From a virus, in the IMG/VR virus record IMGVR_UViG_3300023181_000058, positions 1 through 36,416 of that record: a stretch of 36,416 nt of DNA; one strand, 5' to 3'. This document shows, piece after piece, positions 8,469 to 15,392 of the stretch. Under the pieces are notes generated by a model. The model was not told the DNA's origin. It saw nothing but the letters and a program-made list of their open reading frames with translations, and made no database searches. A program made the position numbers and the translations under genes. The first letter of the stretch is position 1; each line of letters starts with the position of its first letter.

Positions 8469-8951
8469 ATGAGATATATAATAGTAGTATTAGTGTGCGT
8501 GCTCTTATCGGGGTGCGACATACAAAAAGAAGCGTCTAAACGCAAAACGGAAACTTCTCTATCTGAGGACTGGGAGCAAAGGGAATTTAGGCCCTCGGCA
8601 GAGGTGCGATATAGCCCTCCTGCTAACGTAATACTCCGGGACACTACGATAGTAATTGTTAACTCGGAAGGATCTAAAATAAAGCTGCAATACGACGAAA
8701 AAGGCGTTATGCGAGAGGCAGAATGTTTGCCCGCGCTTATCGATTTGGTTACAAAAATGTCTAAACAGTTCGATCAATCCGAAAAAGAAAAGCAAAAAAG
8801 TAAAACCGAAGAATTCTCGAGCACCTGGATTTTGTATATTGTAATCGGTTTGGCTGTTGCTATATGTTTTGGTTTTTTCCTTACCTTCAAAACAATTACT
8901 AAAAATTCAGCCGCTTTAACGGCTATTTTGGATAAAATCGGAAACACGTAA
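8469..8951 (+). CDS. Lipoprotein with C-terminal TM segment, candidate u-spanin
   Basis: 160 residues. The N-terminus is a lipoprotein signal with lipobox LLSGC (Cys16). A periplasm-sized hydrophilic stretch of about 100 residues, partly charged helix (LIDLVTKMSKQFDQSEKEKQK), is followed by a membrane helix (about 119-142, STWILYIVIGLAVAICFGFFLTF). A lipid anchor at the N-terminus plus a C-terminal membrane helix is the topology of unimolecular spanins such as T1 gp11, which fuse outer and inner membranes at the end of lysis. Position after holin and lysozyme supports this. A terminator separates it from the lysozyme. Confidence 0.62.
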   Translation: MRYIIVVLVCVLLSGCDIQKEASKRKTETSLSEDWEQREFRPSAEVRYSPPANVILRDTTIVIVNSEGSKIKLQYDEKGVMREAECLPALIDLVTKMSKQFDQSEKEKQKSKTEEFSSTWILYIVIGLAVAICFGFFLTFKTITKNSAALTAILDKIGNT

Positions 8952-8984
8952 ACAATAAATCTAAGCTCTTTGTTTACCTATTAG

Positions 8985-9005
8985 CCCCTTATTTTAAGGG
9001 GTTTT
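8985..9005 (+). terminator. Rho-independent terminator after the u-spanin gene
   Basis: CCCCTTA and TAAGGGG form a 7-bp stem (8985-8991 with 8995-9001) around a three-base loop, followed by TTTT. Upstream, GTAAACAA at 8948 and TTGTTTAC at 8970-8977 can form a second hairpin. It closes the late transcription unit. Confidence 0.75.
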
Positions 9006-9013
9006 CTATTACT

Positions 9014-9141
9014 GTAAACTATATAAACAATAATATTATAAAATATATAATAGTAATTAATATAATAATATAGGGTAATAAAAAAATACATATTAGTATA
9101 TAATATAGAGTTTTGACGTTTTTTGTGTTTATATTGTTTAC
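9014..9141. repeat. Duplicated 128/129-bp AT-rich cassette, copy A
   Basis: Two 9-mers in direct tandem (9014-9022, 9023-9031) face two inverted 9-mers in tandem (9124-9132, 9133-9141) across a 92-bp A/T core. The same arrangement with clearly related sequence recurs at 24796-24924, including TATAAACAATAAT, AAAATATATAAT and AAAAAAATACATAT blocks. The two copies align over their whole length with small indels. Confidence 0.8.
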
Positions 9142-9218
9142 GCTTACCAATTTGCTGATTGTCAAACAGTTAAACGTAAACGATAAAAATAATTTAAATT
9201 TTTTTAGTTTACACTTGT

Positions 9219-9246
9219 TTTGTATTTGTTTTTGGTTATATATTTG
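9219..9246 (+). promoter_or_regulatory. Early promoter
   Basis: The -7 box TATATTTG (9239-9246) matches the consensus exactly. TTG-containing -33 candidates lie at 9215-9217 and 9219-9222. The start would be about 6 bases downstream, giving a leader of roughly 12 bases before ATG 9264. An inverted 9-mer at 9204-9212 lies just upstream and could be an operator. Confidence 0.65.
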
Positions 9247-9263
9247 CCTCAAACAAAACAGAT

Positions 9264-9689
9264 ATGGTTAACCTCAAAAAAATAATTACAGATAAGAAGC
9301 TCGACAAGATCCAACTTGCAAAGGCTTTATTCCCCTCAGTACTGCACCCGGTATTGGCCCTTGACAGGGTACTATCGGAAAAAGTAGAAATGACAGCCGA
9401 GCAATACAGGATACTGTCCGACATAACGCAAATCCCCATAGGCTTTCTAATCTCTGACAAGTGGCTGGTTTATTCCGATAGCCCTAACAATATTAAATTT
9501 CTAAGAGGCGACATAGTGGCGATACTGAATACAAAGAACTGGCTAACCGTTGTACATGAGTACAGAGACGGGGCTTACCTACCTACCTACGAGGTAAAGG
9601 CACAGAACGCACCGTTAAAGGTTTTTCTGCAAGACCTTACCGACATGGTAATCTCAAACAACGTAACACATTTAAAATCCATAAAATAA
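9264..9689 (+). CDS. Small HTH-type early regulator
   Basis: 141 residues. Residues about 1-65 read as a Cro/C1-like helix-turn-helix fold (KLDKIQLAKALFPS, then VLALDRVLSEKVEMTAEQYRILSDITQIPIGFLIS), where TQIPIGFLI matches the end of XRE-type domains. The C-terminal half is a small alpha/beta region of unknown role. It is the first gene after control region A, so it is well placed to sense or bind the 9-mer repeats there or to govern the early genes. No integrase accompanies it, so it need not be a lysogeny repressor. Confidence 0.6.
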   Translation: MVNLKKIITDKKLDKIQLAKALFPSVLHPVLALDRVLSEKVEMTAEQYRILSDITQIPIGFLISDKWLVYSDSPNNIKFLRGDIVAILNTKNWLTVVHEYRDGAYLPTYEVKAQNAPLKVFLQDLTDMVISNNVTHLKSIK

Positions 9690-9694
9690 TAATC

Positions 9695-10189
9695 ATGAGT
9701 ACAATTAATTTATCAGTAGACTTAAACGAGCTTAACTCGGATCAAGTACAAGCTTTATCTAATTTTGTTTCGTCTTTCGACAAATTCAGTGCCGTAACCG
9801 GAGAGCAAAACGCTATAAAAGTTGATATCTCCGAAGAGGCTAAAGAAGAGCCGGTAAAAAAGACAAGGGCTAAGAAAAACACAACCGTACAGGCGGGAGA
9901 GTTTGCAGGGCAAGAACGTACCGAGTCGGTAGCTGACGAGTACCAAGCTGCGGCTAACCTTACGGTAGTAGATGCGACAGACGCAGAGGATGACGACATA
10001 ATGGGCGATACCCCCGCAACTGCTAAAGCTTACTCCCTTGACGATGTAAGAGAGTTGGTAAAAGAAAAAGCCGTTAAGCACAGAGAGCTTATAAAAAACA
10101 GCATACCCGATTACGGCGGCACTAACGTAGCTACTATACCGGCGTCTAAGTACCCGGCTTTCGTTGAGTTCCTTAACGGGCTTAAATAG
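9695..10189 (+). CDS. Early protein of unknown function, acidic linker
   Basis: 164 residues in three parts: an N-terminal helix with heptads (about 1-35), a charged linker with a KKTRAKK cluster and an acidic run (DATDAEDDD), and a C-terminal helical domain (about 112-164, SLDDVRELVKEKAVKHRELI to FLNGLK). The C-terminal part resembles a small domain seen at the ends of phage early proteins that pairs a DVR helix with a final helix after a P-x-x-Y/F. The partner is unknown. Its stop overlaps the GTG start of the nuclease gene by one base. Confidence 0.55.
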   Translation: MSTINLSVDLNELNSDQVQALSNFVSSFDKFSAVTGEQNAIKVDISEEAKEEPVKKTRAKKNTTVQAGEFAGQERTESVADEYQAAANLTVVDATDAEDDDIMGDTPATAKAYSLDDVRELVKEKAVKHRELIKNSIPDYGGTNVATIPASKYPAFVEFLNGLK

Positions 10190-11565
10190 TGAATAGCCAG
10201 CTTAGGCAGCTTGTAAGGACTTACCTTAAAACCTTTAAGGCTAAGACACCGGAAGCGCAGGAGGCAGATATTAAAGCTGTCTCCTCGCAACTGGAAGTAT
10301 ACCAGGCTAACCGCCATGCAATGGCTACACACTATCAACAGGCTGCTATTATTTACCTAAGATACTTACGACGCATGGAACATAAAAAAGAAATACAGCA
10401 CAGCGAGAGAGCGCACGCCCTCTTATCGGCTTCGAGTGCTTCACGCTGGCTCAACTGTACACCAAGCCCCCGCCTTGAAGAGGGTTTCCCTAACGAGAGC
10501 AGCAGCTTCGCAGAGGAGGGAACGCTTGCACATGAGCTGGCAGAGGTTTTTTTAAAAGAAGCTTTAGGCTTAACCACAATAAAGAAAGCGACTCTTAAAG
10601 TAGAAGAGATTACAGAGAACGCCCTATACTCTCACGACATGGAGGACTATGTTATGAAACACATAGACTACGTACTCGAGCAGTATAATGAGGCTATGCG
10701 CAAAGACAAGCTCGCCGTTATCCTGATAGAGGAGAGGGTAGATATTACGCACCTAATTGAGGACGGCTTTGGTACTTGCGACGTCATAGTGATAGCTAAC
10801 GGAGTAATGGAGGTTATCGACCTTAAGTACGGCTTAGGGGTTCGCGTAGATGCTAAAGACAACAGCCAGTTAAAACTATATGCTTTAGGCGCATTAGAGG
10901 CTTACGACTTCTTATACGATGTACACACTGTTAAACTGACAGTAACGCAGCCTCGCATGGACTCGATAAGCTCGTGGGATATAACGGCCAAGGACTTAAG
11001 GGACTGGGGCGAAACCGTAGTTAAGCCTACCGCTAAAATAGCCTACTCAGGAGAGGGCGAGCAAAAGACGGGAGACTGGTGCCGTTTCTGTAAAGCCTCT
11101 GCCAGGTGCAAGGCTCAAAACGATTTAGCACTTGAAGCCGCTAAGCAAGCCTTTACCGATCCTAAGCTTTTAACCGACGAGGAGCTTGTAGAGATATACG
11201 CCAAAATACCTAATATTGAGAAGTGGTTTAAAGACGTCTCGGGGTATATGTATAAAGAGGCTTTAGACGGGAAAGCGTGGGAGGGCTACAAGCTGGTAGA
11301 CGGCCAAGCCCGCAGAGCATGGGTAGACGAGGAGGCAGTAAAGGAGAAACTTTATGGAGAGTACAAGACCGAGGAGTATATTAACGCTAAGGTTAAAGGT
11401 ATAGGCGACATTGAGAAACTGGTAGGTAAAAAGAATTTTCCTATTATGTTTGAAAACCTTGTCAAGTCTCCTAAGACTGCACCGTCTTTAGTTCCGGTAA
11501 GCGATACACGCCCAGCTATGGAGAAAACGGAATACTTCGCTGACGACTTCGAGGACGAACTTTAA
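10189..11565 (+). CDS. DUF2800 Cas4/RecB-like PD-(D/E)XK nuclease
   Basis: 458 residues. The family core starts near residue 70 (HALLSASSASRWLNCTPSPRLEEG). It shows GTLAHELAE (nuclease motif I with His), DVIV and VIDLKYG (the D...(D/E)-x-K catalytic pair, about 210-218), and a Cys set with the first Cys in WLNC and CRFCKASARC (about 302-311) that probably holds an iron-sulfur cluster as in Cas4/AddB. It probably acts as a DNA exonuclease in replication or recombination with the ssDNA-binding protein encoded next. The GTG start at 10189 adds about 62 helical residues ahead of the family core; ATG 10375 is an alternative start. Confidence 0.8.
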   Translation: MNSQLRQLVRTYLKTFKAKTPEAQEADIKAVSSQLEVYQANRHAMATHYQQAAIIYLRYLRRMEHKKEIQHSERAHALLSASSASRWLNCTPSPRLEEGFPNESSSFAEEGTLAHELAEVFLKEALGLTTIKKATLKVEEITENALYSHDMEDYVMKHIDYVLEQYNEAMRKDKLAVILIEERVDITHLIEDGFGTCDVIVIANGVMEVIDLKYGLGVRVDAKDNSQLKLYALGALEAYDFLYDVHTVKLTVTQPRMDSISSWDITAKDLRDWGETVVKPTAKIAYSGEGEQKTGDWCRFCKASARCKAQNDLALEAAKQAFTDPKLLTDEELVEIYAKIPNIEKWFKDVSGYMYKEALDGKAWEGYKLVDGQARRAWVDEEAVKEKLYGEYKTEEYINAKVKGIGDIEKLVGKKNFPIMFENLVKSPKTAPSLVPVSDTRPAMEKTEYFADDFEDEL

Positions 11566-11575
11566 TAAAATAAAG

Positions 11576-11607
11576 TTTGCATATATTAAAAAATAATTTT
11601 ACATTTA
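11576..11607 (+). promoter_or_regulatory. Promoter for the ssDNA-binding protein
   Basis: TTTG at 11576-11579 and TACATTTA at 11600-11607, spaced by 20 bases, fit the Bacteroidetes -33/-7 pattern with one mismatch. The leader to ATG 11642 would be about 28 bases. It allows high expression of a stoichiometric protein independently of the upstream genes. Confidence 0.55.
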
Positions 11608-11641
11608 CAATTCAAATATTAATAACGAAAATCACGTAATT

Positions 11642-12172
11642 ATGTCAACACAGATCACAACGGGTAAAGTCAGGTTAAGCTACGCGCACCTATTTGAAGC
11701 GGTAGCAATCCAGGAGGGGCAACAAAAAAAGTTTAGCACGGCTATACTTATCCCCAAAACAGACAAGGCAACTATTAACGCTATCAACGCAGCAGTAGAA
11801 GCCGCTAAGGAAAAAGATAAAGGCAAGTGGGGAGGCAAAATTCCTGCACCTTCTTTATTGAAAACCCCACTAAGGGACGGCGACGAAGAGAAGCCGGACG
11901 ATGAAAACTACGCAGGCATGTACTTCTTAAATGCATCATCTACAAAAATGCCTAAGGTAGTAGATAAAAACAAGCACGAAATTTTAGACGCTGACGAAGT
12001 ATATAGCGGCTGCTTTGCAAGAGTAGTCCTTAACTTCTACGGCTTTAATGTTCAGTCTAAAGGTGTAGCCGCAGGATTACAAGCGGTGCAAAAGCTTGAG
12101 GACGGCGACAGATTAGGCGGCGGCGGTGTAAACATAGACGAAGCCTTTGGCGACGACGGAGACGACCTGTAG
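11642..12172 (+). CDS. ssDNA-binding protein, DUF2815/Enc34 type
   Basis: 176 residues matching the layout of the DUF2815 (phage Enc34) single-stranded DNA-binding family. The N-terminal strand reads ITTGKVRLSYAHLFEA, then FSTAILIPKTDKATI, a long helix, GMYFLNASSTKMPKVVD and the aromatic FYGFN segment. The acidic C-terminal tip (DEAFGDDGDDL) is like the protein-interaction tail of SSBs. It should coat ssDNA during phage replication and may partner the Cas4-like nuclease just upstream. It has its own promoter and is followed by a 462-bp noncoding region. Confidence 0.82.
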   Translation: MSTQITTGKVRLSYAHLFEAVAIQEGQQKKFSTAILIPKTDKATINAINAAVEAAKEKDKGKWGGKIPAPSLLKTPLRDGDEEKPDDENYAGMYFLNASSTKMPKVVDKNKHEILDADEVYSGCFARVVLNFYGFNVQSKGVAAGLQAVQKLEDGDRLGGGGVNIDEAFGDDGDDL

Positions 12173-12334
12173 ACTTAATAGTTGAAAGTATCTCAACTCC
12201 AACAGTAACAGAGTATAACTATAACTGCGGGCATATGTTTTAGCCGCTTGACATGGCGCTAAACAAATAAAACATTCTTTCGATTATAGAAGTTAATAAT
12301 AGTCGGCCTTTAAAGTTAGGCACATAACTTGAAA

Positions 12335-12394
12335 AGAGTAGCAGGTTATTGGTATGGGCTTTATTGCCTGCGGGTTCGAGTCCCGCCTACTCTC
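12335..12394 (+). tRNA. tRNA-like element 1 (degenerate; acceptor and T arm only)
   Basis: A perfect 7-bp acceptor stem (12335-12341 with 12387-12393, AGAGTAG/CTACTCT) and a perfect 5-bp T stem with canonical loop (GCGGG TTCGAGT CCCGC, 12370-12386) are intact. Only 28 bases lie between them, against over 40 in a normal tRNA. A D-loop-like ATTGGTA is present, and GGGC/GCCT can close a short arm with a six-base loop, but no standard D arm plus anticodon arm can be drawn. No amino acid is assigned. It is a tRNA remnant or a truncated tRNA mimic. Confidence 0.45.
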
Positions 12395-12467
12395 AAATTG
12401 TTTCGATTATTGATTAAAGCCGACAAGGCGGCTTGCTAACGCGAACCTGTATCAGGGCCTTGTATTT

Positions 12468-12536
12468 GGGGGAGTAGCTTAATTGGATAAAGCAGAAATG
12501 GCCACAACGTTACAGGTTCGACTCCTGTCTCCTTCA
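12468..12536 (+). tRNA. tRNA-like element 2 (degenerate anticodon arm)
   Basis: The acceptor stem GGGGGAG/CTCCTTC (two G-U pairs), TA, a 4-bp D stem GCTT/AAGC with loop AATTGGATA, and the T arm ACAGG TTCGACT CCTGT are all canonical. Between base 26 and the T stem only 17 bases remain. If ACGTT (12507-12511) is the variable region, the anticodon arm is reduced to 12 bases centred on TGGCCA, as if the loop were lost. If the 17 bases are read as a full arm, stem mismatches appear and CCA or CAC would be the anticodon. It is probably not a decoding tRNA. Confidence 0.45.
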
Positions 12537-12552
12537 CAAAATAAAATCCCCC

Positions 12553-12619
12553 AAACCCTGCTTAAACTCAACATTAAGAATTTGATACTTTTTAATGTAC
12601 TCATTAAGCGGGGTTTTTT
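12553..12619 (+). terminator. Long rho-independent terminator
   Basis: A 13-bp stem (12553-12565 with 12604-12616, one U-G pair) encloses an inner 7-bp stem ACATTAA/TTAATGT, and the run TTTTTT ends at 12619. It insulates the polymerase gene at 12635 from the ssDNA-binding protein/ncRNA transcript, so a promoter or readthrough is needed for polA. Confidence 0.82.
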
Positions 12620-12634
12620 ACCTAATAACCTGAC

Positions 12635-14593
12635 ATGAAAAAAAACCTTTACTTAGATATTGAGACTTTCTCAAGTGTCGATATTGCCGACTGCGGTAGT
12701 TACAAGTATTTCGAGTCTTTAGACTTCGAGATATTAATGGTAGCTTTCGCCTTTGACAAAGAACCCGAGCAGATTATAGACCTTACTTGCGAGCCTTTCC
12801 CCGACTGGCTTAAAGCCGCTTTAGTCGACCCTTCTATTATCAAGCACGCCCATAACGCTAACTTTGAAAGACGCGCTTTTATCGCCTATGGCATAGAGAC
12901 GCCGATAGAGCAATGGGAATGCTCACAGGTTAAAGCTGCTTATTGTGGCCTGCCTCTCCCCCTTGACGGAGTAGGTAAAGCTCTTAAGCTTGACAGCTCC
13001 GTAGCTAAAATATCCGAGGGTAAAGCTTTAATTAAATATTTCTGTTGCCCTGTTAAGCCTACTAAGGTTAACGGTATGCGATCACGTAACTTACCGCAAC
13101 ATAACCCGGAAAAGTGGGAACGGTTTAAAACTTATTGTATAGGGGACGTCAAAGCAGAGAGGGCCATATTAGACATATTGTCTATATACGAACTCCCACA
13201 ATCCGAAAAAATAAACTACATACTCGACCAGGAGATAAACGACAGAGGCATTCTTATCGATTTGGGCATGGCGAAAAATGCCTATGAAATCGATAACCTT
13301 TTCTCTGCCGAACTCTATAAAAGGCTACAGGAGTTAACCGGCCTCGCTAACCCTAACAGCCCCGCCCAGTTAGGCAAATGGCTCGGGGATAAGTTGGGCG
13401 TATCTGTACCGAGTATAGCTAAAGAAGCTATCGAGAATTTACTAAAAGGCTGTAAAAATGAAGAGGTAGAAAGAGCCCTTAAGATTAGACAGCTCGGGGG
13501 TAAAACCTCAACAAAGAAATATTTAGCAATGCTAAACTGTGCCTGCGACGACAAGAGAGGTCGCGGGCTTTTCCAGTTCTATGGAGGCAACCGGACAGGA
13601 CGTTGGGCAGGGCGTTTAATACAAATGCAAAATCTACCTAAGAACCATTTAGCCGACTTACAGGGTGCGCGTAATATAGTGGCGTCAGGGGATTACGATC
13701 TTATCACAATGCTTTATGACGACGTCTCAAGCGTACTGAGCCAGCTTATCCGTACCACGTTTATAGCTAAGCCCGGTCACACTTTTGCCGTAGCTGACTT
13801 TAGCGCGATAGAGGCGCGGGTTATAGCGTGGCTATCAGGGGAGCAATGGAGGCTTAGGGTTTTCAATACACACGGTAAAATTTACGAGGCTTCGGCCTCA
13901 AAGATGTTTAACATACCTATAGAGTCGGTTACTAAGACCTCAGACTACAGGGCGAGAGGTAAAGTCGCCGAGCTCGCTCTTGGCTTCCAGGGCTCAGTCG
14001 GAGCATTAATAAAAATGGATAAAGACAAAGAGATTAAAGAGTCAGAAATGCCCGGCATAGTGAAGAGGTGGAGAGCTGCGAGCCCTGCAATCGTACAACT
14101 TTGGAAAGATTTAGAGGGTTGTGCTTTAAGGGCTGTAAAGACCCGTAAGAAAATAATAACTATACATAAGGGCTTAGAGTTCGACTATGACGGCAACGTA
14201 CTTACTATTAAATTACCTTCGGGGAGAAAGCTGTTTTATCAATCGCCAAGCCTTACGAAAAACCAATGGGGTAACGACTCATTAAGGTATAAGGGTATGG
14301 ATCAGGAGACCAAGCAATGGGGCTATGTCGATACCTACGGCGGTAAAATAACTGAGAACATAGTACAGGCCATTGCCAGGGATTTGTTAGCCGAGGCTAT
14401 GCTTAGAGTAAATGAGGCAGGCTTTGACATAGTCCTACACGTACATGATGAGGCCGCATGTGAGATACCTTTAACTGGGGCAGAGGCTTTGCTTACTAAT
14501 TTATGTAATATAATGGGCGAGCGTGTAAGCTGGGCAGAGGGTTTACCCCTTGCGGCTGACGGCTACCTTACCCCGTTCTACAAAAAAGATTAA
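12635..14593 (+). CDS. polA: Family A DNA polymerase with 3'-5' exonuclease domain
   Basis: 652 residues, the usual length for phage family A polymerases. The N-terminal DEDD proofreading domain shows Exo I YLDIETFSS (D8, E10), Exo II HAHNANFERR and Exo III CIGDVKAERAI. The polymerase domain shows motif A VADFSAIEARV (near D388), motif B RGKVAELALGFQGS and motif C HVHDE (near residue 604). It should replicate the phage genome. No 5'-3' exonuclease domain is present. It begins 15 bases after a strong terminator, and a 28-bp repeated element follows its stop. Confidence 0.93.
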   Translation: MKKNLYLDIETFSSVDIADCGSYKYFESLDFEILMVAFAFDKEPEQIIDLTCEPFPDWLKAALVDPSIIKHAHNANFERRAFIAYGIETPIEQWECSQVKAAYCGLPLPLDGVGKALKLDSSVAKISEGKALIKYFCCPVKPTKVNGMRSRNLPQHNPEKWERFKTYCIGDVKAERAILDILSIYELPQSEKINYILDQEINDRGILIDLGMAKNAYEIDNLFSAELYKRLQELTGLANPNSPAQLGKWLGDKLGVSVPSIAKEAIENLLKGCKNEEVERALKIRQLGGKTSTKKYLAMLNCACDDKRGRGLFQFYGGNRTGRWAGRLIQMQNLPKNHLADLQGARNIVASGDYDLITMLYDDVSSVLSQLIRTTFIAKPGHTFAVADFSAIEARVIAWLSGEQWRLRVFNTHGKIYEASASKMFNIPIESVTKTSDYRARGKVAELALGFQGSVGALIKMDKDKEIKESEMPGIVKRWRAASPAIVQLWKDLEGCALRAVKTRKKIITIHKGLEFDYDGNVLTIKLPSGRKLFYQSPSLTKNQWGNDSLRYKGMDQETKQWGYVDTYGGKITENIVQAIARDLLAEAMLRVNEAGFDIVLHVHDEAACEIPLTGAEALLTNLCNIMGERVSWAEGLPLAADGYLTPFYKKD

Positions 14594-14598
14594 TAAAA

Positions 14599-14626
14599 AG
14601 TGTTAAAGTTTTAAAACGTATTACAT
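14599..14626. promoter_or_regulatory. 28-bp repeated element with palindrome, copy 1
   Basis: Identical to 21282-21309. It contains GTTTTAAAAC, a perfect 10-bp palindrome (14608-14617). It starts six bases after the polymerase stop and lies upstream of the gene at 14667. A shared operator or upstream promoter element is the simplest reading. Confidence 0.7.
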
Positions 14627-14633
14627 TTTAATA

Positions 14634-14641
14634 TATCTTTA
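14634..14641 (+). promoter_or_regulatory. Possible -7 box downstream of repeat copy 1
   Basis: TATCTTTA matches seven of eight positions of TAnnTTTG. It lies 8 bases after the 28-bp repeat and 25 bases before ATG 14667. The -33 region would fall inside the repeat. Weaker than the other boxes in this genome. Confidence 0.4.
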
Positions 14642-14666
14642 CGCTATAATTAAAAAACCTAATATT

Positions 14667-15047
14667 ATGGGCTTTAAAGAGAGACTTAACAGCTTAAAAG
14701 ATTATACAACTCTTGTTTATAGCGATGTTACTTTAGACAGACTTATAAAAGATTTGGAAACAGCGCACTACGTAGAAATACCAAAAAAAAGACCGAGTAA
14801 AAAAGTTGTAAAATCCCCATCTTTTAAAGTAGATATAACAGAAAACGGTAAATCTTATAACCTTAGTTTTAATACAGAGAAGGAACTCGAAAATTGGACC
14901 AAGATTAAAGTTAAAAGCAGGGCGGATATTATAGACGCCGCTTTTGGAAAACGCCCTAAATGGGTAGATAAATTTTGGGAGGCTGAGAGAAAGCAGAAAG
15001 TTACAGAGGCTTTTGGGGCTTTTGAGATTAAGATAACAACCACTTAA
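14667..15047 (+). CDS. Early hypothetical protein
   Basis: 126 residues, not recognised. It is basic in the middle (KKRPSKKVVK) and has a small beta-like region (SFKVDITENGKSYNLSFNTEKELENW) followed by a helical tail with KRPKWVDKFWEAERKQ. It follows the first repeated regulatory element and begins a run of nine tightly packed genes through the SNF2 helicase. Association with DNA replication is suggested only by neighbours. Confidence 0.6.
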   Translation: MGFKERLNSLKDYTTLVYSDVTLDRLIKDLETAHYVEIPKKRPSKKVVKSPSFKVDITENGKSYNLSFNTEKELENWTKIKVKSRADIIDAAFGKRPKWVDKFWEAERKQKVTEAFGAFEIKITTT

Positions 15048-15056
15048 AATATAATT

Positions 15057-15392
15057 ATGGCACAACACACACGACCGGAACGCTCCGACAACAGGGGCGG
15101 ACATAAGAAAAAAACTACTACAAAGAAAATGTTTACCCACAGGGTAGAGGAGAGCAAGCACGAGGAGCTGCACCGATACGCCGATAAGCTTAACGAGGAG
15201 GTAAAGAATGGAATACCCACATTTACAATAAGTGAATTTAAAGAAGGGGCTGAAACTTTTACACCTTCTTTAAAACTTAGCTGGTGCGAGGCAAAGCTCA
15301 AAATAGAAAATTTAAGGCAAAAATTTTGTGGAGATAAAACAGTATATTTCGAAATAGTAAAGAACGAACCATGCAACACGACGGAAAAATAA
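15057..15392 (+). CDS. Early hypothetical protein, basic N-terminus
   Basis: 111 residues, not recognised. The first 25 residues are strongly basic (RNA/DNA-binding or disordered, GGHKKKTTTKK), followed by a helix (VEESKHEELHRYADKLNEEV) and a mixed C-terminal part with two Cys. Its 3' end overlaps the primase/helicase gene by 22 bases in another frame, suggesting coupled translation. Confidence 0.55.
   Translation: MAQHTRPERSDNRGGHKKKTTTKKMFTHRVEESKHEELHRYADKLNEEVKNGIPTFTISEFKEGAETFTPSLKLSWCEAKLKIENLRQKFCGDKTVYFEIVKNEPCNTTEK

Larger units (their letters stand above)
8948..9246. promoter_or_regulatory. Iteron-rich intergenic region A (candidate origin/control region)
   Basis: The 312-bp gap between the lysis cassette and the early module holds about nine copies of a 9-mer close to RTAAACAAT on either strand: 8948, 8969 (inverted), 9014, 9023, 9124 (inverted), 9133 (inverted), 9176 and 9204 (inverted), plus degenerate ones. 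The centre (9032-9123) is nearly pure A/T. Iterons plus an AT-rich core are typical of phage and plasmid origins, but could also be repressor operators. It ends in a promoter for the early genes. No origin function is proven. Confidence 0.6.
12173..12634 (+). ncRNA. Structured noncoding region with tRNA-like elements
   Basis: No credible gene lies in these 462 bases between the ssDNA-binding protein and the polymerase. They hold a series of hairpins: 12180-12198 (6-bp stem right after the stop), AAGTTA/TAACTT near 12313-12330, a tRNA-like element at 12335-12394, AAGCCG/CGGCTT near 12417-12434, a 7-bp stem 12423-12429/12457-12463, a second tRNA-like element at 12468-12536, and a terminator at 12553-12619. 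Some are mutually exclusive. It may be a decayed tRNA cluster or a functional RNA read through from the promoter at 11576. Confidence 0.5.

Noticed and set aside
12468-12536. Assigning tRNA-Trp(CCA) or tRNA-Val(CAC) to element 2
   Set aside because: Each reading requires mismatched anticodon stems, lacks U33, and leaves no variable loop, so no isotype is defensible.
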